Below, one piece after another: positions 20,523 through 30,404 of a DNA stretch of 64,000 nt (within the stretch, counting starts at the first letter, position 1; the number at the start of each line of letters is the position of its first letter). This DNA comes from Nocardia speluncae NBRC 108251. GTDB taxonomy: Bacteria; Actinomycetota; Actinomycetes; Mycobacteriales; Mycobacteriaceae. Under the pieces are notes generated by a model, which was not told where the DNA came from, did no database searches, and saw only the letters and a program-made list of their open reading frames with translations. The DNA lies in NCBI RefSeq assembly GCF_001613245.1, contig NZ_BDBZ01000015.1:1-64000 (forward strand), in the 5' to 3' direction. Made by a program: the position numbers and the translations under genes.

Positions 20523-23042
20523 GTGACGACAGCGCCAGAGACCTCGGGTCCCGACACGATCCAGACAGACTCGACTGCCACCACCGGTACCGGCCCGGCC
20601 GTTTCCGGCACCGTGACCCGGCGCATCGCCGACGAACTGGCGGTGCGCGAGAACCAGGTCGCGGCCGCCGTCGAACTACTCGACGGTGGATCCACGGTGC
20701 CGTTCATCGCGCGCTACCGCAAAGAGGTCACCGGCGGCCTGGACGACGCCCAGCTGCGCACTCTGGAAGAACGCCTGCACTACCTCCGGGAACTGGACGA
20801 ACGCCGGGCCACTGTTATCGAATCCATCCGCAGCCAGGGCAAACTCGACGATGCCCTGCACCGGCAGCTGCTGCTGGCCGAGACCAAAGCCCGCCTCGAA
20901 GATATCTACCTGCCCTATAAACCCAAGCGCCGCACCAAGGCTCAGATCGCCCGCGAGGCCGGTCACGAACCCGTCGCGGATGCCCTGCTCGGCGATCCGG
21001 CCACCGATCCGGCCGGTTACACCGCCGAACAGCTCGACGGGGCGCGGGCCATTCTGGTCGAACGGTTCGCCGAGGACGCCGATCTCGTCGGCGAACTCCG
21101 GGAGATGATGTGGAGCCGGGGCCGGGTTACCGCGACTGTGCGCGCCGGAAAGGAAGAGGCCGGCGCGAAATTCGCCGATTATTTCGATTTCGCCGAGGAA
21201 TTCACCGGCCTGCCCTCACACCGGATCCTGGCGCTGTTGCGCGGTGAGAAAGAGGAGGTGCTCTCCGTGCACCTCGATCCCGAACCCGCGGATTCCGAAC
21301 TCGAGCCCGGTGAGCGCAGCGTCTACGAGGCGCGGATCGCGCAGCGGTTCTCCCTGGCCGCTCGGGGCCGCCCCGCAGATTCCTGGCTGCTGGATACGGT
21401 GCGCTGGGCCTGGCGGACCAAACTGCAGGTCAGCCTCGGTATCGATACCAGGATGCGCTTGCGGCAGGCCGCCGAACGCGATGCGGTCGAGGTGTTCGCC
21501 GCCAATCTGCGAGATCTGCTGCTGGCCGCACCGGCCGGTACTCGCGCCACCATGGGCCTGGATCCGGGCTACCGCACCGGCGTGAAGGTTGCGGTGGTCG
21601 ACGGTACCGGCAAGGCCGTGGCGACCGAGGTCATCTATCCGCACAAACCGCAGAACCAGACCGAGAAATCGCTGGCGGCCCTCGCCGCCCTGGTGGAGCG
21701 GTTCGGGGTCGAGTTGATCGCCATCGGGAACGGCACCGCCTCGCGGGAAACCGATGCGCTGGCCGCGCAGTTGATCGAACGGATTCCGGAGAACAAACCG
21801 ACCAAGATCGTGGTGTCCGAGGCAGGCGCCTCGGTGTATTCGGCCTCCGCCTATGCCTCGCAGGAGCTTCCCGAAATGGATGTCTCGCTGCGCGGCGCGG
21901 TCTCCATCGCCCGCCGATTGCAGGATCCGCTGGCCGAACTCGTCAAGATCGAACCGAAATCCATCGGGGTGGGGCAGTATCAGCACGATATCTCCGAAAC
22001 CTTGCTGGCTCGCTCCCTGGGCGCGGTGGTCGAGGACGCGGTGAACGCGGTCGGTGTCGATGTGAACACCGCCTCGGTTCCGCTGCTGTCGCGGGTTTCG
22101 GGCATCACCGGTTCGGTTGCGGAAAGTATCGTCGCCCACCGCGACCACAACGGTCCTTTCCCGAGCCGGACCGCGCTGCTGGACGTTCCGCGGTTGGGCC
22201 CCAAGGCGTTCGAACAGTGCGCCGGCTTCCTGCGGATCCGCGACGGCGTCAACCCGCTCGATACCTCGGCTGTGCACCCGGAGGCCTATCCGGTGGTGCA
22301 CCGCATCCTCGACTCCACCGGCAGCGGAATCGCCGAGATCATCGGCAACGGATCCGTGCTGCGTGGCCTGCTTCCCGCCGAATTCACCGACGAGACCTTC
22401 GGCGTACCGACCGTCACCGATATCATCGGCGAACTGGAGAAACCCGGTCGCGATCCGCGGCCGGAATTCAAAACCGCCGAATTCGCCGCCGGTATCGAGA
22501 AGGTCGCCGATCTGCAACCCGGAATGGTGCTCGAGGGCGTGGTCACCAATGTCGCCGCGTTCGGTGCGTTCGTCGATGTGGGCGTGCACCAGGACGGGCT
22601 CGTCCACGTGTCGGCGATGTCGAAGAATTTCGTCCGCGATCCGCGGGAGGTCGTCAAATCCGGTGACGTGGTCAAGGTGAAGGTCCTCGAGGTCGATATA
22701 CCGCGCCAGCGGATCGGGCTGTCGTTGCGGCTCGACGACGAGCCCGGCGCCGGTAAACCGGAACGCGGCCAGGGGCCGGGTGGTGACCGCGGCCGCAGTT
22801 CCGGTGGACGCGACGATGCGGGCCGTGCCGGCGGAGGGGATCGCGGTGGTCAGGGCCGGGCCGCGAAGAACCGTGGGGGCCAAGGTAATGCTGCCGGTCG
22901 CGCCGGTGGTCAGGGCGGCGCCGGTGGCCGCGCGGGCGATCCGGGTCGCAATCGAGGCCAAGGGCGTGGGAATCGGCGGGATAATGCACCTGCGAACGGC
23001 GCCATGGCCGATGCGCTGCGGCGGGCGGGTTTCGGAAAGTAG
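20523..23042 (+). CDS. tex: Tex-family RNA-binding transcription accessory protein with RGG tail
   Basis: A GTG at 20523 is preferred because a TAGTGT -10 box (20510-20515) lies seven bases upstream, giving a leaderless transcript. Another GTG lies at 20514. The 839-aa protein has the Tex order: helical N-terminal domain (VPFIARYRKEVTGGLD), YqgF/RNase-H-like domain (MGLDPGYRTGVKVAVVD), two helix-hairpin-helix motifs (VPLLSRVSGITGSVAES, LLDVPRLGPKAFEQC) and an S1 domain at about residues 660-735 (GMVLEGVVTNVAAFGAFVDV). A tail of about 100 residues rich in Gly, Arg and Gln follows, typical of actinobacterial Tex and likely to bind RNA. Tex interacts with RNA polymerase and nucleic acid. Confidence 0.93.
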   Translation: MTTAPETSGPDTIQTDSTATTGTGPAVSGTVTRRIADELAVRENQVAAAVELLDGGSTVPFIARYRKEVTGGLDDAQLRTLEERLHYLRELDERRATVIESIRSQGKLDDALHRQLLLAETKARLEDIYLPYKPKRRTKAQIAREAGHEPVADALLGDPATDPAGYTAEQLDGARAILVERFAEDADLVGELREMMWSRGRVTATVRAGKEEAGAKFADYFDFAEEFTGLPSHRILALLRGEKEEVLSVHLDPEPADSELEPGERSVYEARIAQRFSLAARGRPADSWLLDTVRWAWRTKLQVSLGIDTRMRLRQAAERDAVEVFAANLRDLLLAAPAGTRATMGLDPGYRTGVKVAVVDGTGKAVATEVIYPHKPQNQTEKSLAALAALVERFGVELIAIGNGTASRETDALAAQLIERIPENKPTKIVVSEAGASVYSASAYASQELPEMDVSLRGAVSIARRLQDPLAELVKIEPKSIGVGQYQHDISETLLARSLGAVVEDAVNAVGVDVNTASVPLLSRVSGITGSVAESIVAHRDHNGPFPSRTALLDVPRLGPKAFEQCAGFLRIRDGVNPLDTSAVHPEAYPVVHRILDSTGSGIAEIIGNGSVLRGLLPAEFTDETFGVPTVTDIIGELEKPGRDPRPEFKTAEFAAGIEKVADLQPGMVLEGVVTNVAAFGAFVDVGVHQDGLVHVSAMSKNFVRDPREVVKSGDVVKVKVLEVDIPRQRIGLSLRLDDEPGAGKPERGQGPGGDRGRSSGGRDDAGRAGGGDRGGQGRAAKNRGGQGNAAGRAGGQGGAGGRAGDPGRNRGQGRGNRRDNAPANGAMADALRRAGFGK

Positions 23043-23068
23043 CGCCTTCGGAGTGAAGGAGAGCCGGT

Positions 23069-24019
23069 ATGCGGCAGTGGTGGTCCGAGGACGTCATTGC
23101 CGCGGGCAGGCTCCCGCTCCTGTGCTTCCTGTTCGGATTCATCATCGGATTCCTGGTGATCCGGGTCAGCGTCCGGCTGATCCGGGCTCAGGTGCGCTGG
23201 TGGCCCGGCAATCTGAAACCCGGTGGTGTGCACATCCACCACATGGTGTTCGGGGTGGTGCTGGTCCTGATCTCGGGGATCGGGATGATCGCCACCGCCG
23301 ACGCAGGTGGTGGTCCGGCCGTCGCAGCAGGGTTGGCTGCATCGTTCGGTGTCGGTGCGGCGCTGGTCCTCGACGAGTTCGCGCTGCTCTACTACCTACG
23401 CGACGTCTACTGGGAGAAACAGGGCCGCACCTCGGTGGATGCGGTTTTCGTCGCGCTCGCCGTGACCGGCCTGCTGCTGCTCGGTTTCCACCCGCTGTGG
23501 CTGCTCGAGATCAACGGCCTGCGCGATTACCCGGGCGCGTGGGTGCGGGGGGCAGTCGTCGCGTTCGCGCTGGGGAATCTGGCGTTGGCCGCCGTGGTGA
23601 TCGCCAAGGGCAAGATCTGGACCGGTCTGTTCGGGATGTTCTTCCTGCCGTTGCTGGTGGTGGGAGCCCTGCGGCTGAGCCGGCCCGGGGCCCCCTGGGC
23701 GCGCTGGCGCTACGGTAACAACCGGCGGCGGCTGATGTACCGGGCGATCGTGCGGGAACGGCGCTACCGCCGCCCGGTGATCCGGGCCAAGATCTTCGTC
23801 CAGGATCTGATCGCCGGGAAACCGGATGCCGAGCATGTCCGGTCGGCGGCGGAGGAAGAACTGGCCCGCCGGGTGGTTGCCGCGCCACCCGCGCCACACC
23901 GGGATCACCCGCTGCTGCACGATCTGAACCGGTGGGCGCACGGCGGCACGGCAGAAACTGCCGAGGACTCCGTCGACCCGCAGGCCGCACCGGGGCCCAT
24001 TTCCGGAAGCGATCCCTGA
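23069..24019 (+). CDS. Polytopic integral membrane protein of unknown function
   Basis: The ATG at 23069 follows AAGGAGA. The 316-aa protein has about six hydrophobic spans in the first 210 residues ([76 protein letters not shown]). A basic cytoplasmic C-terminal third follows ([20 protein letters not shown]). The conserved-looking VHIHHMVFG at the start of the second span could bind metal. No transporter signature is recognised. It lies 26 bases after tex and about 125 before rplS, so it may be cotranscribed with tex. Confidence 0.75.
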   Translation: MRQWWSEDVIAAGRLPLLCFLFGFIIGFLVIRVSVRLIRAQVRWWPGNLKPGGVHIHHMVFGVVLVLISGIGMIATADAGGGPAVAAGLAASFGVGAALVLDEFALLYYLRDVYWEKQGRTSVDAVFVALAVTGLLLLGFHPLWLLEINGLRDYPGAWVRGAVVAFALGNLALAAVVIAKGKIWTGLFGMFFLPLLVVGALRLSRPGAPWARWRYGNNRRRLMYRAIVRERRYRRPVIRAKIFVQDLIAGKPDAEHVRSAAEEELARRVVAAPPAPHRDHPLLHDLNRWAHGGTAETAEDSVDPQAAPGPISGSDP

Positions 24020-24031
24020 TCTGGCACAATG
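24019..24031 (+). promoter_or_regulatory. Probable rplS promoter (-10 region)
   Basis: ATCTGGCACAATG with the -10 hexamer CACAAT at 24025-24030 matches the rpsP promoter sequence at 14411-14423 in 12 of 13 positions. It predicts a leader of about 110 bases before the rplS ATG. Confidence 0.5.
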
Positions 24032-24144
24032 CACGGGTTGCCCTGGTCGCATTCGGCCCGGCGCATCCCACATTCGGAGCACGAACCGGTCGAGCGCCCG
24101 CGCCGCCAGGTTCCTCTGTTCGCGCGACCATCAGAAGGATGATC

Positions 24145-24486
24145 ATGAACACCCTTGATTTCGTCGACGAGAGCTCGCTGCGCAGCGATGTCCCCGACTT
24201 CCGTCCGGGCGACACCCTCAATGTGCATGTGAAGGTCATCGAGGGCTCCAAGGAGCGTATCCAGGTTTTCAAGGGCGCCGTCATCCGGCGCCAGGGCGGC
24301 GGTATCCGCGAGACCTTCACCGTGCGCAAGGTGTCGTTCGGTGTCGGCGTGGAGCGCACCTTCCCCGTGCACAGCCCCACCATCGATCACATCGATGTGG
24401 TGACCCGCGGCGATGTCCGCCGGGCCAAGCTGTACTACCTGCGCGAGCTGCGCGGTAAGGCCGCCAAGATCAAAGAGAAGCGCTGA
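24145..24486 (+). CDS. rplS: 50S ribosomal protein L19
   Basis: The ATG at 24145 (AGAAGGA at 24132-24138) gives a 113-aa protein that is full-length L19: [19 protein letters not shown], then [20 protein letters not shown] and [15 protein letters not shown]19 lies at the 30S/50S interface and contributes to bridge B8. An upstream extension of the frame to 23932 is coding noise over the previous gene. It is followed by a very strong hairpin (24552-24590) that separates it from lepB. Confidence 0.97.
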   Translation: MNTLDFVDESSLRSDVPDFRPGDTLNVHVKVIEGSKERIQVFKGAVIRRQGGGIRETFTVRKVSFGVGVERTFPVHSPTIDHIDVVTRGDVRRAKLYYLRELRGKAAKIKEKR

Positions 24487-24551
24487 CCTGCCCTTGATCG
24501 CCGACACCCGCGCGCCCTCATGCGTGCCGGTGACCTCGGCGAACGGCATAA

Positions 24552-24590
24552 GTAGCCCGGTACCGCGTAACCATCGCGGTGCCGGGCTAC
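24552..24590 (+). terminator. Long GC-rich hairpin between rplS and lepB
   Basis: GTAGCCCGG-T-ACCGCG (24552-24567) pairs with CGCGGT-G-CCGGGCTAC (24575-24590), a 16-bp stem with one T-G pair and a 7-base loop. There is no T run. The 3' arm supplies part of the lepB -10 box (TACGCT, 24588-24593), so terminator and promoter physically overlap. Confidence 0.7.
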
Positions 24591-24599
24591 GCTGTTCGC

Positions 24600-25388
24600 G
24601 TGGCAGACGAGAGTTGGTCGAGATCGGGGTCGGATCCCGCGGACGGGCAGCCCCGCAGGCGCCGGTCGCGGCGGGCCGTCAAAGCGAAGAAACAACGGCC
24701 GTTCTGGCAGGAGCTTCCCATCCTGCTGGTGATCGCGGCGGTGATCGCCGCTCTGATGGTGACTTTCGTCGGCCGTCCCTACGTCATCCCTTCCCAATCC
24801 ATGGAACCGACCCTGCACGGCTGCGCCGGTTGCACCGGCGACCGGATCTATGTGCAGAAGGTGAGCTACTACTGGAGCGACCCGAAGCCGGGTGACGTCG
24901 TGGTCTTCGTCGGGCCGCCCTCCTGGAACGGGCACTACCGTTCCATCCGCTCGGACAATACGGCCGTCCGCGGTGTGCAGAACTTCTTCTCGTTCTTCGG
25001 TCTGGTACCGCCGGATGAGAACGACCTCGTCAAACGCGTTATCGCGGTCGGCGGGCAGACCGTGGAATGCTGTGACGACCAGGGCCGGGTCATGGTCGAC
25101 GGGCAGCCGCTCGTCGAGCCCTACGTCGAGGACGATTACCCGTGGATGCCCGGTCAGGCGAACGCCTCCTACCCGGTGGGCCGCGTTTTCGGGCCGGTGA
25201 CCGTGCCCGAGGGCAATCTGTGGGTGATGGGCGACAACCGCAACGAATCCGCGGATTCCCGGGCGCATATCGGTGACGAACTCCAGGGCACCGTGCCCAT
25301 CGACAACGTCCGCGGCAAGGCGGTGTTCAAGATCTGGCCCCCGGGCCGGATCGGGCTCATCGATGGAACGAATCCGCAGGAGAATTGA
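24600..25388 (+). CDS. lepB: Signal peptidase I
   Basis: The GTG at 24600 lies six bases after TACGCT (24588-24593), pointing to a leaderless mRNA, and gives 262 aa. A basic N-terminal cytoplasmic segment ([15 protein letters not shown]) is followed by one transmembrane helix ([19 protein letters not shown]). The catalytic region follows with Ser67 (PSQSMEPTL) and the general-base Lys145 ([11 protein letters not shown]). The later boxes ([11 protein letters not shown]) are intact. It cleaves signal peptides of Sec and Tat substrates on the outer face of the membrane. Neighbours rplS and rnhB match the mycobacterial order. Confidence 0.96.
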   Translation: MADESWSRSGSDPADGQPRRRRSRRAVKAKKQRPFWQELPILLVIAAVIAALMVTFVGRPYVIPSQSMEPTLHGCAGCTGDRIYVQKVSYYWSDPKPGDVVVFVGPPSWNGHYRSIRSDNTAVRGVQNFFSFFGLVPPDENDLVKRVIAVGGQTVECCDDQGRVMVDGQPLVEPYVEDDYPWMPGQANASYPVGRVFGPVTVPEGNLWVMGDNRNESADSRAHIGDELQGTVPIDNVRGKAVFKIWPPGRIGLIDGTNPQEN

Positions 25389-25422
25389 GCCGGGGCGGAT
25401 CGAGTTGGCGACGAATACGCGT

Positions 25423-26148
25423 ATGAAAACAGTACGAGACCAAAGCTGGCCGCCGCGGGCTGTGATGCGCCGGGCGGGTGGATTGCGGACCCTGGAATCG
25501 GCACTGCATCGCTGCGGGCTGGGGCCGGTCGCCGGAGTCGACGAGGCGGGGCGCGGCCCGAGCGCAGGGCCACTCGTGGTGTCCGCGTGTGTCCTCGGGC
25601 CCCGCGCGCACGACGCGCTGGCCGGGCTGGACGATTCCAAAAAGCTCAGCGAGGCGACCCGTGAGGCCCTGTATCCGGTGATCACCCGGCTCGCTGCGGC
25701 CTGGTCGGTCGTGGTGATCCCGGCGGCCGAAATCGACGCCATCGGTATCCACGTGGCGAATATCCAGGGGATGCGCCGGGCCGTCGCCGGTCTCGGGCGA
25801 AGCCCCGGCTATGTGCTCACCGACGGGTTCCGGGTACCGGGACTACCGGTGCCGTCACTACCGGTGATCGGCGGGGACGGCACCGCGGCGTGTATCGCCG
25901 CGGCCAGTGTGCTGGCAAAGGTCACCCGCGACCGGATGATGGTCGAACTCGATCAGCGCCTGCCCGGATACGGGTTCGCCGAACACAAGGGGTACAACAC
26001 CACCCGGCATACGGAAGCGCTGCAACGGCTCGGACCGTGCCCGGAACATCGCAGGTCATGGCGCAATGTGCGGGACAGTGAGGTCGCGCTGTCCCCGGCC
26101 GGCGACATACTGGTGGAGGTCACCACCGGGGCCGGTGGAGCCGCCTGA
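25423..26148 (+). CDS. rnhB: Ribonuclease HII
   Basis: The ATG at 25423 gives 241 aa; a TTG at 25405 is a possible alternative. The active site is intact: [15 protein letters not shown] supplies the first Asp-Glu pair, LDDSKKLS follows, and [13 protein letters not shown] precedes the later aspartate region. RNase HII nicks RNA-DNA hybrids 5' of single ribonucleotides and starts ribonucleotide excision repair. It follows lepB by 34 bases and is probably in the same transcript. Confidence 0.95.
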   Translation: MKTVRDQSWPPRAVMRRAGGLRTLESALHRCGLGPVAGVDEAGRGPSAGPLVVSACVLGPRAHDALAGLDDSKKLSEATREALYPVITRLAAAWSVVVIPAAEIDAIGIHVANIQGMRRAVAGLGRSPGYVLTDGFRVPGLPVPSLPVIGGDGTAACIAAASVLAKVTRDRMMVELDQRLPGYGFAEHKGYNTTRHTEALQRLGPCPEHRRSWRNVRDSEVALSPAGDILVEVTTGAGGAA

Positions 26149-26298
26149 CGTGCCACACGGCGGGTCTGGCCACCTGTGGTTGCGGCAGGTTACGCCCGGA
26201 GCCGAGGGGTGGTCGACCGGCCCACGGTGACATGCGCAGGCGGCATGAGCGATGATGACAACATACGCATGGCGGCGAGAAGGAGGACGTTCCACCCG

Positions 26299-26604
26299 AT
26301 GAGTGCCGAGGACCTCGAGAAATACGAAACCGAGATGGAACTCTCGCTGTACCGGGAGTACAAGGACATCGTCGGTCAGTTCTCGTACGTGGTGGAAACC
26401 GAGCGCCGTTTCTATCTGGCCAACTCCGTGGAACTGCGGCCGCAGAACGCCGACGGCGAGGTGTACTTCGAAGTCCGGATGAGCGATGCCTGGGTGTGGG
26501 ATATGTACCGGCCGGCTCGGTTCGTAAAACACGTCCGGGTGATCACCTTCAAGGACGTCAATATCGAGGAGCTGGAGAAGCCGGACCTGCGGCTGCCGGA
26601 GTGA
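26299..26604 (+). CDS. DUF2469 protein (Rv2901c-like)
   Basis: The ATG at 26299 gives a 101-aa protein starting MSAEDLEKYETEMELSLYRE that aligns along its whole length with the M. tuberculosis Rv2901c family as I remember it. It has no membrane span or catalytic motif. The family is conserved between rnhB and yraN in mycolic-acid actinobacteria, and its molecular role is unknown. AGGAGG at 26281-26286 is 12 bases upstream, rather far but still the best site. The 298 bases to yraN hold no gene. Confidence 0.92.
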   Translation: MSAEDLEKYETEMELSLYREYKDIVGQFSYVVETERRFYLANSVELRPQNADGEVYFEVRMSDAWVWDMYRPARFVKHVRVITFKDVNIEELEKPDLRLPE

Positions 26605-26902
26605 TCGACCCCGGCCCTGACCGTTGATTCCGGTCCGGCGCCGGCCCCGATCGCGGCGTGCATCGGCGCCGGTGGCCGGGCCCGTCCGATGGCGAACGCA
26701 CGTGGTGCTGTCATCGTGGTCCCGGCAGTGCTCGTGAGCCCGGTATTCCGGGAAAGAACCGGGGCGGCACGATTCCGGATTCGGTGCAGTCCTTCCCGCC
26801 TGCGCTTGCCGATACTTGTCCACAGGATCTGGTTGTCCACAGGTTCGGTGTCTTCCCAGGTCGCCGACCCGCACCGCGGCGAACGCCCGCGATGCTGAGC
26901 GG

Positions 26903-27259
26903 GTGGCACACAACACGGCGCTCGGCGCACAAGGGGAGGAACTGGCGGCGCAATATCTTCAGGCCGCCGGAATGGAAATCATCTGCCGCAACTGGCGCTG
27001 CCGGTACGGCGAACTGGACCTGATCGTCCGCGATGCCGGGATCACCGCATTCGTCGAGGTGAAGACGAGGTCTGGTCTCGGGTACGGCACACCGGCCGAA
27101 GCCGTCACCTACGAGAAACAGCGGCGGATCCGCCGGCTCGCGCTGCTCTGGCTCACCGAGCAGGACGGGCCGTGGCAACGCATTCGGTTCGATGTGGTCT
27201 CGGTCCTGCTGGCGAAAACCACCGAACCCGTGATCGAGCACCTCGAGGCGGTGTTCTGA
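26903..27259 (+). CDS. yraN: YraN/UPF0102 family nuclease-like protein
   Basis: A GTG at 26903 gives 118 aa: LGAQGEELAAQYLQAAGMEI, then the endonuclease-like core GELDLIVRDAGITAFVEVKT, with E-D-x-VEVK matching the PD-(D/E)xK fold. Homologues are predicted Holliday-junction-resolvase-like proteins; activity is not established. The stop overlaps the comM start by one base (TGATG), a conserved arrangement with comM and dprA. Confidence 0.92.
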   Translation: MAHNTALGAQGEELAAQYLQAAGMEIICRNWRCRYGELDLIVRDAGITAFVEVKTRSGLGYGTPAEAVTYEKQRRIRRLALLWLTEQDGPWQRIRFDVVSVLLAKTTEPVIEHLEAVF

Positions 27260-28767
27260 TGCCGCTCGGCCGGGCCTGCTCGATCGCCGTCCGCGGGATC
27301 GATGGACAGGTCGTGGAGATCGAAGCCGACATCGGACAGGGGCTTCCTTCTGTGCACCTTGTCGGCCTGCCGGACACCTCGCTGCAGGAATCACGTGATC
27401 GAGTGCGGGCCGCCGTGGCCAACACCGGTGAGAAATGGCCCGATGGGCGCGTCATCCTGGCGTTGTCCCCCGCGACGCTTCCGAAAGTCGGCTCGACATA
27501 CGACCTGGCGCTGGCCGTCGCCGTGCTGGACGCGGCCGATATCGTGCCTTCCGCCAAACTCGCCGGTACGGTCCTGCTCGGCGAACTTGCGCTCGACGGC
27601 CGGCTGCGGCGGGTCCGTGGGGTCCTGCCCGCTGTGCTGGCGGCGCGGCAGGCGGGCCGGAAAACCGTGATCGTCCCCGAGGAAGCGTTGTGCGAGGCGG
27701 GGCTGGTCGCGGGGATCCGGGTCCTGGGGGCACCCACATTGCGCGCCACCCTCGATTGGTTACGTGGAGAGCGAGAGCTTGCGGAATCACGCGGCCTGCC
27801 GGCGCATCAGGCGTCGCCGGTGGGCGATCTGCGCGATGTCGCGGGACAGCACGAGGCACGGTGGGCGCTGGAGGTCGCCGCGGCCGGCGGGCACCATCTG
27901 CTGTTGACCGGTTCACCCGGTATCGGCAAGACCATGCTCGCGCAACGGTTGCCGGGCGTGCTGCCGTCGCTGTCGGAGAACGAGGCGCTGGAGGTCACCG
28001 CGATCCATTCGGTGGCCGGCACCCTCTCCGAGGAACAACCGCTGATCACCACCCCACCGTTCGTCGCACCCCACCACTCGACTTCGGTGAGTGCCATGGT
28101 CGGCGGTGGGTCGGGTTCGGCCCGGCCCGGCGCGGTCAGCCGCGCCCACCGGGGTGTGCTGTTCCTGGACGAATGCGCCGAAATCGGTGCCAAGGTGCTG
28201 GAGGCGATGCGCACCCCGCTGGAGGAGGGCGAAGTCCGGATCGCCCGGCGCGACGGGGTCGCCCGGTTCCCGGCCCGGTTCCAGCTCATCCTGGCCGCGA
28301 ACCCCTGCCCCTGCGCCCCTGCCCGCGACGTGGACTGCATCTGCGCACCGCTGGCCCGGCGCCGGTACCTCGGCAAACTGTCCGGTCCGCTGATCGACCG
28401 GATCGATATCTGGATGCAGATGCATCCCATGTCGTCCGCCGGTCTGGCGGCCGCGGAAGCCGAGGACAGCGCGACGGTACGGACAAGGGTCACAACCGCC
28501 CGCTCGGCCGCTGCGGCTCGCTGGCGCGAATTCGGCTGGCTGACCAACAGCGAAGTACCGGGCCACGTCCTGCGGCGGCAGTTACCGCTACCCGCCGAGT
28601 CCACGGCACCGGTAGAAGCCGCGCTGCGGCTGGGGCGGATCTCGGCACGGGGAGCCGACCGCGCGCTCCGGGTCGCCTGGACGGTATGTGATCTGCGCGG
28701 CGGCGATGTGCCCACCGCACACGACGTGATGCAGGCGCTCAACTTCCGGCAGCGGGGAACGCAGTGA
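27259..28767 (+). CDS. comM: ComM/YifB-type Mg-chelatase-like AAA+ ATPase
   Basis: This 502-aa protein has the YifB order. An N-terminal ChlI-like domain (GLPSVHLVGLPDTSLQESRD) is followed by an AAA+ core with Walker A TGSPGIGKTMLAQRLP near residue 217 and Walker B GVLFLDECAEIG. A C-terminal Mg-chelatase domain (ALRLGRISARGADRALRVAW) completes it. A CAPARDVDCICAP cysteine cluster is characteristic. ComM is a hexameric branch-migration helicase that helps integrate transforming DNA. It overlaps both yraN and dprA, supporting one operon for DNA processing. Confidence 0.95.
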   Translation: MPLGRACSIAVRGIDGQVVEIEADIGQGLPSVHLVGLPDTSLQESRDRVRAAVANTGEKWPDGRVILALSPATLPKVGSTYDLALAVAVLDAADIVPSAKLAGTVLLGELALDGRLRRVRGVLPAVLAARQAGRKTVIVPEEALCEAGLVAGIRVLGAPTLRATLDWLRGERELAESRGLPAHQASPVGDLRDVAGQHEARWALEVAAAGGHHLLLTGSPGIGKTMLAQRLPGVLPSLSENEALEVTAIHSVAGTLSEEQPLITTPPFVAPHHSTSVSAMVGGGSGSARPGAVSRAHRGVLFLDECAEIGAKVLEAMRTPLEEGEVRIARRDGVARFPARFQLILAANPCPCAPARDVDCICAPLARRRYLGKLSGPLIDRIDIWMQMHPMSSAGLAAAEAEDSATVRTRVTTARSAAAARWREFGWLTNSEVPGHVLRRQLPLPAESTAPVEAALRLGRISARGADRALRVAWTVCDLRGGDVPTAHDVMQALNFRQRGTQ

Positions 28768-30029
28768 CAGCCGGGCGGCCCGGAGCGTCGGCTGCGCAGG
28801 GGGCCGCCGACGATCCCGGCCGCAGACAGCTCGCGTGGGCCTATCTGTCCCGGGTGGTCCTGGGGCCGTGCCCGGCGCTCACCGCATTGATCGAATCCGT
28901 CGGCGTAGTAGAGGCGGCACGAGCCGTCCGGGAACGGGAACTGCCGCAGGTTCTGCACGCCGCGACAGCATCGCGCCGCGCGGAAGACCAGGCGGCCCGG
29001 GACCTGGAGACCGTTGGCGGGCTGGGCGGCCGGCTGGTCACACCCGACGATCCGGAATGGCCTGCCTGGCGGATGCTCGGCCTATCGCAGCTACCGCCGG
29101 GACGTGATCCCGACGGCGCGGTTCCGCTGGTGTTCTGGGTACGCGGCACCCGCGATCTGACAGAGCTGACCGAACGCTCGCTGGCAGTGGTCGGAGCCCG
29201 CTGCAGTACCGGATACGGTGATCGGGCCGCCGGCGCGCTGGCCGGAGAGCTCGGGGCCCGCGGCTGGACCATCGTCTCCGGTGCTGCCTTCGGTATCGAC
29301 GGTATGGCTCACCGTGCGGCACTCGCTGTCGGCGGCGCCACCATCGCCGTGCTGGCCTGCGGAGTGGACCGGCCCTATCCTGCCCAGCACGATCGCCTGA
29401 TCGACCAGATCGCCGAAACAGGTCTGGTGGTCAGCGAATATCCGCCGGGCGTTACCGCACGCAAACATCATTTCCTGGCACGGAACCGGCTTATCGCGGC
29501 CCTGTCCGATGGTGTGCTGGTGGTCGAAGCAGGGGTGCGCAGCGGGGCGCGCAATACCGTGAAATGGGCTCGCCGTATCGGTCGTCCTGCCATGGCGGTC
29601 CCCGGGTCGGTGGATTCCGCGGCGTCCGCCGGATGCCATCGGATGATCAGCGAGGGGGAAGCGGTCCTGGTCGGCAGCGTGGACGAGGTACTGGCCGTCG
29701 CCGCACCGCTGCACCTACCATCGGCCGGCGACTCGGAACCACCTGCCGCACAACAGCTCACAGCAGCACAGTCGTCGGTGTGCGCGGCTCTGCCCGATAC
29801 CGGCGGACGCTGGCCACACGAATTGTGCGCCACCACCGGGCTGACCGTCGCCGAGGTCCGTGCCGCGCTTGCGGCCCTGGATATGGCCGGATTGGCCGAG
29901 AGCGCCGGGTCGGGCTGGTTCCGGCTACACAACGGAAAGCGCACTCCGGCGGACCGGCCGGCGGACAGCGGTGTCGTACCGGGGCTCACGTTGCACAGTG
30001 ATTCGAGCAGCATGAGCAAAGGATGCTGA
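28764..30029 (+). CDS. dprA: DNA-processing protein DprA
   Basis: The GTG at 28764 overlaps the comM stop, and the product has 421 aa. The Rossmann-like DprA domain starts near residue 130 (AVVGARCSTGYGDRAAG) and includes the DNA-binding loop SGAAFGIDGMAHRAAL and LVVSEYPPGVTARKHHF, RNRLIAALSDGVLVVEA. A C-terminal winged helix follows (LCATTGLTVAEVRAALAALDM). DprA loads RecA on incoming single-stranded DNA. The order comM-dprA-xerC matches mycobacteria. The 375 bases after it (30,030-30,404) contain no gene that I can support. Confidence 0.95.
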   Translation: MTAGRPGASAAQGAADDPGRRQLAWAYLSRVVLGPCPALTALIESVGVVEAARAVRERELPQVLHAATASRRAEDQAARDLETVGGLGGRLVTPDDPEWPAWRMLGLSQLPPGRDPDGAVPLVFWVRGTRDLTELTERSLAVVGARCSTGYGDRAAGALAGELGARGWTIVSGAAFGIDGMAHRAALAVGGATIAVLACGVDRPYPAQHDRLIDQIAETGLVVSEYPPGVTARKHHFLARNRLIAALSDGVLVVEAGVRSGARNTVKWARRIGRPAMAVPGSVDSAASAGCHRMISEGEAVLVGSVDEVLAVAAPLHLPSAGDSEPPAAQQLTAAQSSVCAALPDTGGRWPHELCATTGLTVAEVRAALAALDMAGLAESAGSGWFRLHNGKRTPADRPADSGVVPGLTLHSDSSSMSKGC

Positions 30030-30404
30030 TCCATACCGGCACCGCCGGTCGGGGGAATCTTCGAAGGTGAGGACCAGCTTCGTCGGCGGCTGAGCTGCAC
30101 CGTTCCCGGGTTTTTGTGGGGAGGCCGGGCGATTCGTCGCGGACGTGCGGGTGGGTTCGTCTCCATCAGTCGGGCCGCGATCGCTGTCCCGACCAGGATG
30201 CGCGAACCCGATCCGGGCCACGACGCCGCGCCGGCTGTGTGCCGGCGCAGTTGATCCGACTGGCCCAGGAGCCGCGCGGCCGAACGCCCACCCGACGACG
30301 AGCGCTGTGCACCGCCCTACCGGACTCGTAGTCCGGCAGCGGGCGAGCGCTGGTGGTCGGTCCCGGCGCGTGGGGTTGCGGAGCCGCGGGCCGCGAGCAA
30401 CGGT

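Noticed and set aside
21216..22961. 581-codon minus-strand frame
   Set aside because: It lies entirely antisense to tex, whose domains are unmistakable. The reverse translation is His/Gly/Arg-rich shadow sequence.
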